This document shows, one piece after another, positions 35,542 to 44,535 of a stretch of 64,000 bases of DNA. Position numbers and translations under genes: made by a program. The DNA comes from Phascolarctobacterium_A sp034086985 (GTDB taxonomy: Bacteria > Bacillota > Negativicutes > Acidaminococcales > Acidaminococcaceae), in assembly GCA_034086985.1 (NCBI GenBank), contig JAXDZG010000002.1, positions 110,058-174,057 of the forward strand, given 5' to 3'. The stretch's first letter is position 1. Every line of letters starts with the position of its first letter. The notes beneath the pieces were generated by a model that did no database searches, was not told where the DNA came from, and was given only the letters and a program-made list of their open reading frames with translations.

Positions 35542-36561
35542 GTGGATTTATTGTTTAGTGCTATTTTTGGCAGCGGCTTCATGTTTATTCTGGCCATTGC
35601 CGGTATCGCCATTTTCTTGAATTTCGTACCCCTGGGGCTGTGGATCAGCGCCATTGCCGCAGGCGTCAACGTAGGTATTTTTAATTTGATTGGTATGCGT
35701 CTGCGCCGTGTGCCCGCGTCCCAAATCGTGCTGCCCTTGATCAAGGCCAATAAGGCAGGCCTGGATGTGAACGTGAACCAGCTGGAGGCCCATTATCTGG
35801 CCGGCGGTAATGTGGACAGGGTTATCGACGCTTTGATTGCTGCTCACAGAGCCCAAATCGATTTGAGCTTCGAGCGGGGCTGCGCTATCGACCTGGCAGG
35901 CCGTAACGTGCTGGAGGCAGTGCAGATGAGCGTTAACCCTGAGGTTATCGAGACTCCCGTGGTCAGCGCCGTGGCTAAGGACGGCATCGAGCTGAAGGTT
36001 AAGGCTCGTGTAACCGTGCGCGCCAATATCGACCGTCTGGTGGGCGGTGCCGGTGAGGCCACCATTATTGCCCGCGTCGGCGAGGGTATCGTTACCAACG
36101 TAGGCTCCAGCGACGACCACAGCAAGGTGCTGGAGAACCCCGATTATATTTCTAAAACTGTGCTGGACAAGGGCCTGGATGCAGGCACCGCCTTTGAGAT
36201 TTTGTCCATTGATATTGCGGACGTGGATGTGGGCCGTAACATCGGTGCCGCCCTTATGACCGACCAGGCCGAGGCCGATAAGCGCATCGCTCAGGCCCGC
36301 GCTGAGGAGCGCCGCGCTATGGCGGTGGCCAAGGAGCAGGAAATGAAGGCCTACACCCAAGAGATGCAGGCCAAGGTTGTGGAGGCCCAGGCCAAGGTGC
36401 CTGCGGCTATGGCAGCTGCCTTAGAAAGCGGCCGCTTAGGCGTGATGGACTACTATCGCCTGAATAATATCCAGGCCGATACCCAAATGCGCAAGACCAT
36501 CGCTGAGGTGGGCCCGGAAACCGTGGGCCCAGAGGGAGCCGACAAAGCAGGCGGTAAATAA
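35542..36561 (+). CDS. floA: Flotillin-like protein FloA
   Basis: A 339-residue SPFH-domain flotillin of the FloA/YqfA type. It has an N-terminal membrane hairpin (about residues 5-52), the SPFH domain (VQMSVNPEVIETP, ELKVKARVTVRANIDRLVGGAGE) and an Ala/Glu-rich coiled coil (residues 230-290), then GVMDYYRLNNIQAD. Flotillins organise functional membrane microdomains. The start is GTG 35542, 8 nt from AAAGGAG. No NfeD-family partner gene is adjacent; instead a small charged membrane protein gene follows within 12 nt. Confidence 0.93.
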   Translation: MDLLFSAIFGSGFMFILAIAGIAIFLNFVPLGLWISAIAAGVNVGIFNLIGMRLRRVPASQIVLPLIKANKAGLDVNVNQLEAHYLAGGNVDRVIDALIAAHRAQIDLSFERGCAIDLAGRNVLEAVQMSVNPEVIETPVVSAVAKDGIELKVKARVTVRANIDRLVGGAGEATIIARVGEGIVTNVGSSDDHSKVLENPDYISKTVLDKGLDAGTAFEILSIDIADVDVGRNIGAALMTDQAEADKRIAQARAEERRAMAVAKEQEMKAYTQEMQAKVVEAQAKVPAAMAAALESGRLGVMDYYRLNNIQADTQMRKTIAEVGPETVGPEGADKAGGK

Positions 36562-36572
36562 GAGGTAGCGAC

Positions 36573-37154
36573 ATGTTTGATTTACTAGATAATCTAGTGC
36601 CCATGGTGATCCTCTTCATGCTGCTCAGGGGCATTTTGGACGTGCTTTTTGGCAAGAAGAAGCGTCGTCCGCATGGTGAAGGCGAGGGCGAAGAGCTGCC
36701 GCCGGATTACGAGGGCGGGGGAGAGCCCCGACCGGAGTATGAGGCAGGGACGCAGCCTGAGCCTGAGCAAAAAAAGGAGCCCGACCTAGCTGCTGAGTTT
36801 GAAAGGCGCCTCAAAAAGCGCCAGCAGGAGCCCCAAAATATGCGCCAGGATAAGCAGCGGGTGCATTATGATGGTGAGGTCCACCATGAGGGCAAGGGCC
36901 GTGTGCACCGTGAAAACGAGGCCCTGCAGCATGATAAGAGCAAGGTCTATCGTGACCCCAAGGGGGACTACAGCTATAACGAGGAGCTCTTTAACAAGCA
37001 GGCTGCTGCCTTTGCGGCCCGTTATAGCCAGCAGGAGCAGCAGGCTAAGCCCAAGGTGAAGCTGAAGCACACCGCCCTTGTCAACGGCTTTATCATGGCC
37101 CAGGTTTTAGACAAGCCCCGCAGCCTGAAGCCCTACGGCACTGAGGAAATTTAA
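36573..37154 (+). CDS. Membrane-anchored charged low-complexity protein of unknown function
   Basis: A 193-residue protein not recognised as a known family. Residues 7-27 are a single hydrophobic anchor. The rest is strongly charged and rich in Glu, Gln, Lys and Pro, with a basic KKKRRP patch just after the membrane segment, a His-rich middle (HYDGEVHHEGKGRVHRE) and a more ordered C-terminus (KHTALVNGFIMAQVLDKPRSLKPYG). The orientation is probably N-out with a cytoplasmic tail. It directly follows floA and may be its membrane-domain partner, by context only. Confidence 0.65.
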   Translation: MFDLLDNLVPMVILFMLLRGILDVLFGKKKRRPHGEGEGEELPPDYEGGGEPRPEYEAGTQPEPEQKKEPDLAAEFERRLKKRQQEPQNMRQDKQRVHYDGEVHHEGKGRVHRENEALQHDKSKVYRDPKGDYSYNEELFNKQAAAFAARYSQQEQQAKPKVKLKHTALVNGFIMAQVLDKPRSLKPYGTEEI

Positions 37155-37246
37155 GTTAGTTCATAATTAAGGGAGATATAATGCTTTATGTCTGCGCTCT
37201 TGGGCAAGCAGGGGCGTTGACACAAATTTAAGGAGATGGATCTAGT

Positions 37247-38719
37247 ATGCTGGAAAAGCTGGATATGAAGAAAAAGTTGTCCAAGGGCGACTACAATGCT
37301 GTGATGGATGAGCTGGGTGAGCGTCTGGGTCAGGTGCAGCGCATGGCCCGCGAGGCTAAAAAGCCCATTATTATCGTTTTTGAGGGCTGGCGTGGTGCCC
37401 GTCGCAGCGCCATTATCAACACCATGATGCAGCAAATGGACGCCCGCGGCTTTGATGTGTATTCCACCGTGCGCATGAGTGAGGAGGAGCATAAGCAGCC
37501 CTTCTTCACCTTCTTTTGGCAGCATTTGCCTGCCTTGGGCAATATCGCCGTGTACCACCGCAGCTGGTATTATTTAAAAACCGCCAATGAGGTGGCCTGC
37601 AAGGAGGGCAATGCTAGCTGCTGCCAATTTATTTCCTATGACCACATCAATACCTTTGAAAAAATGCTCACGGATGATAATTACATCATCCTGAAATATT
37701 TCCTGCATTTATCCAAGGACCAGCAGAAGGAAAACATCGCCAAAAATGCTAAAACTTTGGGCAAGGCCTGGCGTGATGTGAGCCCCGCTATTGACGAGAG
37801 CGACAAATACGATGAGTATTTAGAGCGCTATGAAAAGATGCTGGAGGCCACCGATAAGGTGAACGCGCCCTGGCATCTCATTGCCGCTGACGACCGTCGC
37901 AGCGCGGAAATCGAAATCATCACCTCCATTGTGGAGACCGTGGAGAAGGCTATCAACACCCCGGTGAGCGCACCTGCAGCGGTGATTCGCCCCAACACTA
38001 AATATGATGTTTTGGGCAAAATTAAAGCTACCCAGGAGCTATCCAAGGAGGATTATAAGAAGGAGCTGGACAAGTACCAAAAGCGCTTGAAGCAGCTGCA
38101 GATTGAAATGTTCAAGGCCCAGATTCCCACTGTGATTTGCTTCGAGGGCTGGGACGCTGCCGGCAAGGGCGGCGCCATCCGCCGCTTGACCGCCGCTCTG
38201 GACCCCTTGGGTTTTAGCGTGCATCCTGTGTCCGCTCCCAACGTGGTGGAGCGCCAGTTCCACTACCTGTGGCGCTTCTGGGTACATCTGCCGGAGGCGG
38301 GCAATATCGCTATCTTCGATAGAACCTGGTATGGCCGCGTCATGGTGGAGCGCATTGAGGGCTTTGCCAAGGATTATGAATGGCAGCGTGCTTACGATGA
38401 AATCAAGGATATGGAGCAGCAATGGGCGGAGCACGGCTTTGCCATTGCCAAATTCTGGCTGCAAATCGATAAGGACGAGCAGCTGCGTCGCTTTACGGAC
38501 CGCCAGAACGACCCCATGAAGCAATGGAAAATTACGGACGAGGATTGGCGTAACCGTGATAAATGGGACGCTTATGAAGAGGCTGTCAACGAGATGCTGG
38601 TGCGCACGGATACTAGCTATGCGCCCTGGACCGTTGTTGAAGGCAATAATAAATACTACGCCCGCCTGAAGGTGGTCAAGACCATTGTGGAGCTGTTTGA
38701 GAAAAAGCTAGGCAAATAA
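37247..38719 (+). CDS. Polyphosphate:AMP phosphotransferase (tandem PPK2 domains)
   Basis: A 490-residue two-domain PPK2-family enzyme expected to use polyphosphate to phosphorylate AMP to ADP. The N-terminal PPK2 domain (about 1-250) has a degenerate P-loop, EGWRGARRS near residue 46. The C-terminal domain (about 265-490) has the intact EGWDAAGKGG near 300, plus FDRTWYGRVMVERIEG and the lid region. Family members with this layout are class II PPK2/Pap enzymes, where activity resides in the C-terminal domain. AAGGAG precedes the ATG. The gene follows the floA pair and is probably a separate unit. Confidence 0.88.
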   Translation: MLEKLDMKKKLSKGDYNAVMDELGERLGQVQRMAREAKKPIIIVFEGWRGARRSAIINTMMQQMDARGFDVYSTVRMSEEEHKQPFFTFFWQHLPALGNIAVYHRSWYYLKTANEVACKEGNASCCQFISYDHINTFEKMLTDDNYIILKYFLHLSKDQQKENIAKNAKTLGKAWRDVSPAIDESDKYDEYLERYEKMLEATDKVNAPWHLIAADDRRSAEIEIITSIVETVEKAINTPVSAPAAVIRPNTKYDVLGKIKATQELSKEDYKKELDKYQKRLKQLQIEMFKAQIPTVICFEGWDAAGKGGAIRRLTAALDPLGFSVHPVSAPNVVERQFHYLWRFWVHLPEAGNIAIFDRTWYGRVMVERIEGFAKDYEWQRAYDEIKDMEQQWAEHGFAIAKFWLQIDKDEQLRRFTDRQNDPMKQWKITDEDWRNRDKWDAYEEAVNEMLVRTDTSYAPWTVVEGNNKYYARLKVVKTIVELFEKKLGK

Positions 38720-38735
38720 TAACGAGGTATGAATT

Positions 38736-40460
38736 TTGTCCTGGAAGATTAAAAATTATTTACAAGAGCTGCGGGGCATGGAGGAGGGAGCTCAGGCTTA
38801 CGCGCCTGGGCTCCGCCATCCCGTGGCCTTTATCTATCCCAATGTGTATCATTTGGGAATGTCCAATCTGGGCCTGCATATTTTATATCACATGATTAAC
38901 GCCCGGGGGGATAGCGCCTGCGAGCGTTTCTTTTTGCCTGAGCGTCGCCTCATGGAGGAGCACGTGAAGAGCAAGACGCCCCTTTTGAGCGTGGAAACGG
39001 GCAAGCCCCTGGCTAATTTTGCGGTTATTTTCGTCATGCTGTCCTTTGAGATGGACTATGATAATTTGCTCACAGTGCTGGATTTGGGCAATATTAAGCT
39101 GCGGGCGGCGGAGCGCAAGGAGCGCGAGCCCCTGGTGATTATCGGCGGGCCCTGTGCTACCTTTAATCCGGAGCCCCTAGCCAACCTAGCCGATGCCTTC
39201 GTCATCGGCGAGGGCGAGGACACAGTGCAGCGGATTTTGGATGTTATCTACGGCGCTAGCAGTAAGGCTGAACGTCTGTCTCAGCTGGCGCAGGTGCCGG
39301 GGGTGTATGTGCCGTCGTTTTATGATGCACATTACAACGAGGACGGCACCTTTGCGCAGTTGGCTGTGAGGGAGGGCTGCGCCGCTCCCGCCACCATCAA
39401 GCGGCAGTGGGTGCGTAATATCGACGCCTATCCCCATACCACGACGATTCTGTCCAGTGGCACGGAGTTCGAGGATATGTACATTGTAGAGGTGGCTCGT
39501 GGGTGCGGGCGGCACTGTCGCTTCTGTATGGCGGGCTACTGCTTCAGAAAGCCGCGGCCCCGCGGCTTGGAGCAGATTATCGCCGATATTGAGCGGCGGC
39601 CGGCCCGCACGAAAAAGGTGGGCCTGATGGGGGCGGCGGTAAGCGACCACCCGCAGATGGCGGAGCTGACGGCATACCTAGCGGAGCGAGGTATCCAGTT
39701 CAGCGTAGCCAGCATGCGTGCGGATATGCTGACGCCGCAAATCGCCCAGGCCCTGTACGCCAGCGGGCAGCGCACCATGACGGTGGCGCCCGAAGCGGGC
39801 AGCGAGCGGATGCGCGCGTCCATAAACAAGGGCATCACCGAGGAGCACGTGGAGCGTGCGATTAGCATCGCCGCGGAGGCGGGGATGCGGCATATTAAGC
39901 TGTATTATATGATTGGTTTGCCGGGGGAAACGGACGAGGACATTGTGGAGACGGTGGAGATGATTTTGCGCATGCGCGCCAAGATGGATGCCGTAGGCTC
40001 CAAGGGTGAGCTCATCATCAGCGTCAACGGCTTTGTGCCCAAGCCCTTTACCCCCTATCAGTGGGCGCCCCTGTGCAATGTGCGCACCTTGAAAAAGCGC
40101 TTTAAGATGCTCAATGATGGCCTGAAGAAGGTGAAGCATGTAAAGCTCATTACGGAGTCACTAAAGGAAACGGTTATACAGTCCGTGCTAGCCCGCGGCG
40201 ACAGACGCTTGGGCGAGCTGCTTTTGGAAGCTCATGAGTCAGGTCAAAATCTGAAGTCCGTGCTGAAGCAGCATGGCCTGGACGCGGAGGAGCTGGCGGA
40301 GCGGGAAATAGCCTTGGATGCACCCCTGCCCTGGCAGCATCTGGATATGGGCGTGACCATGGACTATCTGCGTCTGGAGTTAGAGCGCAGTGAGCAGGGT
40401 AAGTTCACGCCCACGTGCTTCGATAATTGTAAGCGCTGCGGCGTGTGCCGTGAGGCTTAA
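38736..40460 (+). CDS. B12-binding radical SAM protein (TIGR03960-like)
   Basis: A 574-residue protein. The N-terminal part has a cobalamin-binding-type fold (AFIYPNVYHLGMSNLGLHILY, IIGGPCATFNPEPLANLADAFVIGEGE). The radical SAM domain carries the cluster cysteines in CGRHCRFC (near residues 258-265). It then has MIGLPGETDEDI and a C-terminal Cys group (CFDNCKRCGVC). This matches the N-terminal portion of the uncharacterised rSAM family often found fused or adjacent to a DUF2344 protein that acts near ribosomal protein L21 loci; no such partner is seen here. Start is TTG 38736, 8 nt from GAGG; an ATG at 38729 is out of frame. The function is unknown. Confidence 0.82.
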   Translation: MSWKIKNYLQELRGMEEGAQAYAPGLRHPVAFIYPNVYHLGMSNLGLHILYHMINARGDSACERFFLPERRLMEEHVKSKTPLLSVETGKPLANFAVIFVMLSFEMDYDNLLTVLDLGNIKLRAAERKEREPLVIIGGPCATFNPEPLANLADAFVIGEGEDTVQRILDVIYGASSKAERLSQLAQVPGVYVPSFYDAHYNEDGTFAQLAVREGCAAPATIKRQWVRNIDAYPHTTTILSSGTEFEDMYIVEVARGCGRHCRFCMAGYCFRKPRPRGLEQIIADIERRPARTKKVGLMGAAVSDHPQMAELTAYLAERGIQFSVASMRADMLTPQIAQALYASGQRTMTVAPEAGSERMRASINKGITEEHVERAISIAAEAGMRHIKLYYMIGLPGETDEDIVETVEMILRMRAKMDAVGSKGELIISVNGFVPKPFTPYQWAPLCNVRTLKKRFKMLNDGLKKVKHVKLITESLKETVIQSVLARGDRRLGELLLEAHESGQNLKSVLKQHGLDAEELAEREIALDAPLPWQHLDMGVTMDYLRLELERSEQGKFTPTCFDNCKRCGVCREA

Positions 40461-40531
40461 TGCCTTCGTAAATTTTAGTTCGTTAGTAAATTTTCAAGCC
40501 ACATTTGGCTTTGTGATAGTATGCAGTAGAT

Positions 40532-41779
40532 ATGAGAACAATCGACAGTGATTTCCTGCACCGGGCCCTGCGTCATTACTATGGCTACGACGCCTTTCGC
40601 CCGGGGCAGGAGGAGATTATAAGGGAAATCCTAGCAGGCCAGCCGGTGCTGGCCGTGCTGCCCACGGGCGCGGGCAAGAGCATCTGCTTTCAGCTGCCTT
40701 CATTACTACTCAAGGGTGTGACACTGGTGGTGTCACCCTTGATTTCTTTAATGAAGGACCAAGCAGAGGCGCTCACCGCCCGCGGTATCCCCGCGGCCTA
40801 TTTAGATAGCAGCATGACCGGCAGCGAGTACGGACGGGTCCTCCACGCTGCCTTAAATAAGCAGTGCAAATTCCTCTATGTGGCGCCGGAACGACTCTTA
40901 AATCCGCAGTTTTTGCGCTTTGCCAAGGCTGCCTATATAACCATGGTAGCCGTGGACGAGGCCCACTGCGTTTCCCAGTGGGGTCACAGCTTTCGCCGGG
41001 ACTACTACAACATCCCGCAGTTTATGAGTGAGCTGAGCCCCAGGCCGCTCCTCGCGGCCTTTACGGCCACGGCTACGCCCCAGGTGCGGCAGGATATTTG
41101 CCAGCGCCTAGAGATGACCGGCGCGAAAATCGTGGTGTCGGGCTTTGACAGGCCCAATCTGCATTTCGCCGTGGAGCGCACCCAAGATAAGGACCGCTCC
41201 CTGCTTGGCTTTTTAGCCAAGCATGAGCATCAGTGTGGCGTCATTTATTGCGCGACCCGCCAGCGGGTGGAGCTGGTGACCCAGCTCCTGGTGCGCCAGG
41301 GCTACAACGCCCTGCGTTACCACGCAGGCCTCACTCCTGAAGAGAGGCGTGCAAACCAAAACCTCTTTGTCAGCGGCACTGTCCCGCTCATTGTCGCCAC
41401 CAATGCCTTCGGCATGGGCATCGACAAGGCGGACGTGCGCTTTGTGGTGCACTACAATATGCCCAAGGATATGGAAAGCTACTACCAGGAGGCTGGTCGC
41501 GCTGGCCGGGACGGCCTGCCCTCGGAGTGCCTCCTCCTCTATAACAAGCAGGATATAGCGGTGCATACTTATCTTATTGGCCACGACCAGCCTGATTTAG
41601 CCTGGAAGGAGCATGAAATGCGTCTTTTAGATAAGATGATTCACTACTGCAACACCAGTGGCTGCCTAAGGCGGGAGCTTTTGGAATATTTTGGGGAGAG
41701 GGCACCCCTGCGCTGTCATAATTGTGGCAATTGCGCTGCCACCGGCAAGGCCAGCTGGCGCAAATACTTTGGCATTTAG
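40532..41779 (+). CDS. Short RecQ-family ATP-dependent DNA helicase
   Basis: A 415-residue superfamily 2 helicase. It has a Q-motif region (YGYDAFRPGQEEII), Walker A LPTGAGKS near residue 43, DEAH box DEAHC near 143, motif III FTATAT and motif VI QEAGRAGRDG. The zinc-binding cysteines follow (YCNTSGCLRRELLEYFGE, CHNCGNC). The protein ends there, so the RQC winged helix and HRDC domains of full-length RecQ (about 590-610 residues) are missing. There is no sign of a frameshift after the stop, so it is probably a natural short RecQ (RecS-like). Confidence 0.88.
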   Translation: MRTIDSDFLHRALRHYYGYDAFRPGQEEIIREILAGQPVLAVLPTGAGKSICFQLPSLLLKGVTLVVSPLISLMKDQAEALTARGIPAAYLDSSMTGSEYGRVLHAALNKQCKFLYVAPERLLNPQFLRFAKAAYITMVAVDEAHCVSQWGHSFRRDYYNIPQFMSELSPRPLLAAFTATATPQVRQDICQRLEMTGAKIVVSGFDRPNLHFAVERTQDKDRSLLGFLAKHEHQCGVIYCATRQRVELVTQLLVRQGYNALRYHAGLTPEERRANQNLFVSGTVPLIVATNAFGMGIDKADVRFVVHYNMPKDMESYYQEAGRAGRDGLPSECLLLYNKQDIAVHTYLIGHDQPDLAWKEHEMRLLDKMIHYCNTSGCLRRELLEYFGERAPLRCHNCGNCAATGKASWRKYFGI

Positions 41780-41811
41780 TAATTTTTTTGTAAATAATGA
41801 CACAAAATTTA

Positions 41812-41840
41812 TTGACAGTGTACCATAAAAAGCATATAAT
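41812..41840 (+). promoter_or_regulatory. Consensus promoter upstream of typA
   Basis: A perfect sigma-A promoter: TTGACA (41812-41817), 17-nt spacer, TATAAT (41835-41840). The predicted start near 41847 lies just before a terminator-like hairpin. Confidence 0.9.
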
Positions 41841-41858
41841 AATTCAGTAATACCGTGA

Positions 41859-41886
41859 AAGGATGCACTTGACAAGCATCCTTTTT
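41859..41886 (+). terminator. Terminator-like hairpin in the typA leader (possible attenuator)
   Basis: AAGGATGC (41859-41866) pairs perfectly with GCATCCTT (41876-41883), 9-nt loop, followed by a T-run. It is downstream of the strong promoter and 49 nt upstream of the typA ATG, so transcripts from that promoter must pass through it. Confidence 0.75.
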
Positions 41887-41934
41887 CTTGTTTATATTCA
41901 TGTGGTAATATTGAAGTGAGGAGAGAATAGGACC

Positions 41935-43755
41935 ATGATTAGAAACGATATTCGTAATATAGCTATTATTGCCCACGTTGACCATGGCAAGACCACTTTG
42001 GTGGATGCTATGCTGAAGCAAAGCGGTGTGTTCCGTGCCAACGAGCATGTGGAAGAGCGCGTTATGGACTCCAACGATCTGGAGCGCGAGCGTGGTATCA
42101 CTATTCTGTCCAAAAATACAGCTGTTATGCACGATGGCGTAAAGATCAACATTCTGGATACCCCCGGCCATGCTGATTTTGGCGGCGAGGTAGAGCGCGT
42201 GCTGAACATGGTTGACGGCGTGCTGCTTTTGGTTGATGCTTATGAAGGCCCCATGCCCCAGACTAAATATGTACTGCGCAAGGCTCTGGAGGCGCATCTG
42301 AAGCCCATCGTAGTCATCAATAAGATTGACCGTCCTGACCAACGTGTGGAGGAGGTTGTGGACGAGGTACTGGACCTCTTTATCGAGCTGAACGCTGATG
42401 AGGACCAGCTGGAATTCCCCGTAGTTTATGCATCTGCCCGTAATGGCATTGCCAAGCTGTCCATGGAGGACGAGAGCAATAATCTGGAGCCCCTGTTCAA
42501 GGTTATTTTGGAAAATATCCCCGCTCCCGATGTTGATACGGAAGCTCCCCTGCAAATGCTGGTTAATACTCTGGACTATGATAATTTCATTGGCCGCATT
42601 GTAGTAGGTCGCGTAATGCGCGGCACCATCCATAATGGTGAAACCATTGCCCTCATGAACGAGGACAAGGTGCGCCCGGGCAAGATTGGCCGCCTGTATG
42701 CATACCAAGGCCTGAAGCGTGTGGAGGTGGACGAGGCTAAGGCCGGTGACATCGTAGCACTGATGGGCCTGCAGGACGCAGAAATCGGCGAGACCATTGC
42801 TGATAAGGATAATCCGGAAGCACTGAAGGGCATCAAGATTGACGAGCCCACTCTGTCCATGGTGTTCTATGTAAATAACAGCCCCTTCGCCGGTAAGGAG
42901 GGCGAATATGTAACCAGCCGGCATATCCGTGACCGCCTGTTCAAGGAAGCAGAAACCAACGTGGCTCTGCGCGTAGAGGAAACCGATAGCCCCGATGCTT
43001 ATAAGGTATCCGGCCGCGGCGAGCTGCATCTGTCCATTTTGATTGAAACCATGCGCCGTGAAGGCTTTGAGCTGCAGGTAGGTAAACCCAAGGTTATTAT
43101 GCACCGCGACGAGACCGGCACCCTGCAGGAGCCCATGGAAGCGCTGACCATTGACGTGCCCCAGGATTACATGGGCGCTGTAATGGAGGGTCTGGGCCTG
43201 CGCAAGGCTGAGCTGCAAAACATGACCGAAATGGCCGGCTATCTGCGTATGGAATTCAAGATTCCCGCCCGTGGCCTGATCGGCTTCCGCAACCAATTCC
43301 TGACCGATACCAAGGGCAATGGTATCATGAACCATGTGTTCGCAGGCTATGAGGATTATAAGGGCGAAATCCCCGGTCGTACCCGTGGCAGCCTGGTAGC
43401 CTTTGAAAGCGGCGAAACCACTTCCTATGGCATTGGCAACGCTCAAGAACGCGGCACCATGTTCGTTATCCCCGCTGAAAAGATTTACGAAGGCCAATTG
43501 GTAGGCGAGAACAGCCGTGAGGATGATATGGATGTAAACCCCTGCAAGAAGAAACACGTTTCCAACATGCGTGCTTCCGGCAGTGACGAAGCTATCCGCC
43601 TGATTCCGCCCCGCACCTTCTCTCTGGAGCAGGCCTTGGAGCACATCAATGAGGACGAGCTGGTAGAGGTTACCCCCAAGTCCATTCGTATGCGCAAAAA
43701 AGTTTTAAATCGCTTAGAGCGCGGTAAGCTGCGTGCGCGTATGAAAAATTCTTAA
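41935..43755 (+). CDS. typA: Translational GTPase TypA/BipA
   Basis: A 606-residue ribosome-associated GTPase involved in 50S assembly and stress or cold adaptation. G1 AHVDHGKTT is near residue 13, switch II DTPGHADFGGEVERV and G4 NKIDRPDQR. These are followed by an EF-G-like domain II, domains III and V, and the BipA-specific C-terminal domain (KKKHVSNMRASGSDEAI, TPKSIRMRKKVL). Length is normal. GAGGAGAG precedes the ATG. A leader hairpin between promoter and gene suggests conditional expression. Confidence 0.96.
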   Translation: MIRNDIRNIAIIAHVDHGKTTLVDAMLKQSGVFRANEHVEERVMDSNDLERERGITILSKNTAVMHDGVKINILDTPGHADFGGEVERVLNMVDGVLLLVDAYEGPMPQTKYVLRKALEAHLKPIVVINKIDRPDQRVEEVVDEVLDLFIELNADEDQLEFPVVYASARNGIAKLSMEDESNNLEPLFKVILENIPAPDVDTEAPLQMLVNTLDYDNFIGRIVVGRVMRGTIHNGETIALMNEDKVRPGKIGRLYAYQGLKRVEVDEAKAGDIVALMGLQDAEIGETIADKDNPEALKGIKIDEPTLSMVFYVNNSPFAGKEGEYVTSRHIRDRLFKEAETNVALRVEETDSPDAYKVSGRGELHLSILIETMRREGFELQVGKPKVIMHRDETGTLQEPMEALTIDVPQDYMGAVMEGLGLRKAELQNMTEMAGYLRMEFKIPARGLIGFRNQFLTDTKGNGIMNHVFAGYEDYKGEIPGRTRGSLVAFESGETTSYGIGNAQERGTMFVIPAEKIYEGQLVGENSREDDMDVNPCKKKHVSNMRASGSDEAIRLIPPRTFSLEQALEHINEDELVEVTPKSIRMRKKVLNRLERGKLRARMKNS

Positions 43756-43792
43756 TCTGACGGATTTTCTCTAAATTTTTCGCATAAATATT

Positions 43793-43821
43793 TTGACAAT
43801 TGGCAGGAGATTTGTTAAAAT
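43793..43821 (+). promoter_or_regulatory. Promoter of sepF
   Basis: TTGACA (43793-43798), 17-nt spacer, TAAAAT (43816-43821); about 75 nt of leader precede the ATG. Confidence 0.8.
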
Positions 43822-43899
43822 AAATAGTACCAGCAGGAATTTTCATATTCTACGGCGAATACAATAACAATTCTACTTTTCAGTTTGGAGGCTGTGGCC

Positions 43900-44277
43900 A
43901 TGGATTTCAAAAATACGGCAATGAAGTTTTTCACATCCGCTGAGGATGCTGAGCGTGAAGAGCAATATGCTGGCCCGCGTCTTGTGAAGGCAGGTCATCT
44001 GAATATTATGGTGCGTACACCGAGAAGCTTTACCGATGTGCGTGAGTATGCGGACTCTTTAATGAGCGGTGCTGCCATTATGGTGAACTTCGAAGCGGTG
44101 GATGCTGCGCTGAAGAATCGTATTTTTGACTATTTGAATGGCGTAAGCTATATTGTGAGTGCGTCCGTGGAATATATCAGTGATGATCTCTTGATGTATG
44201 CTCCGGCCCAGGTTACTGTGGCTAAGGAAAAGGGCGTGAAGCGCTCCTCCGGTCTGGGCTCCTGGCTTGGCAAATAA
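43900..44277 (+). CDS. sepF: SepF-like cell division protein (DUF552)
   Basis: A 125-residue SepF-type protein that should bind the FtsZ C-terminus and tether it to the membrane. It has an N-terminal amphipathic stretch (FKNTAMKFFTS), an acidic linker, and the beta-sandwich domain with RPRSFTDVREYADSL-like spacing (RTPRSFTDVREYADSLM), AAIMVNFEAVD and RIFDYLNGVSYIVSASVEYISDDLLMYAP. ATG 43900 is 8 nt from GGAGG; an upstream in-frame TTG at 43885 is rejected. The gene is single here, away from the usual ylmE-ylmD-sepF cluster, and is bounded by its own promoter and terminator. Confidence 0.88.
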   Translation: MDFKNTAMKFFTSAEDAEREEQYAGPRLVKAGHLNIMVRTPRSFTDVREYADSLMSGAAIMVNFEAVDAALKNRIFDYLNGVSYIVSASVEYISDDLLMYAPAQVTVAKEKGVKRSSGLGSWLGK

Positions 44278-44289
44278 TTTAAGCGATAC

Positions 44290-44324
44290 AAGGACTGTTA
44301 CCTTCGGGTAGCAGTCCTTTTTTG
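44290..44324 (+). terminator. Strong terminator after sepF
   Basis: AAGGACTG plus TTACC pairs with GGTA and CAGTCCTT around a TTCG tetraloop (44303-44306), followed by six T. The stem has one unpaired base on the right arm. Confidence 0.9.
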
Positions 44325-44411
44325 TTGGCTTAATTTCCCTCGCCAATGCATGTAAGTTTAACAGTGTTATTGAGATAAGTTATATATGGGCTCATGCAAG
44401 ACGATTATTCC

Positions 44412-44440
44412 TTGCCAAAAGAAGGTGGCAATGGTATAAT
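44412..44440 (+). promoter_or_regulatory. Promoter of the TIM-barrel isomerase gene with a dyad over the -35/spacer
   Basis: TTGCCA (44412-44417), 17-nt spacer, TATAAT (44435-44440) with an upstream TGG extended -10. The -35 is one arm of the dyad TTGCCA-N8-TGGCAA (44412-44417 and 44426-44431), a possible operator. About 90 nt of leader follow, in which I see no clear structure. Confidence 0.75.
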
Positions 44441-44535
44441 GAAATAAAGCTATGTTAAGAATAATTATCATCTTTGCATTTAAGATTTAGATACAATTAA
44501 TACGAATTTTCTGAAGCGAGCTGGGGGAATGGACT

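Noticed and set aside
41809..43644. A 611-codon open frame opposite typA.
   Set aside because: Antisense shadow of a highly conserved GTPase gene; the translated product has no recognisable motif.
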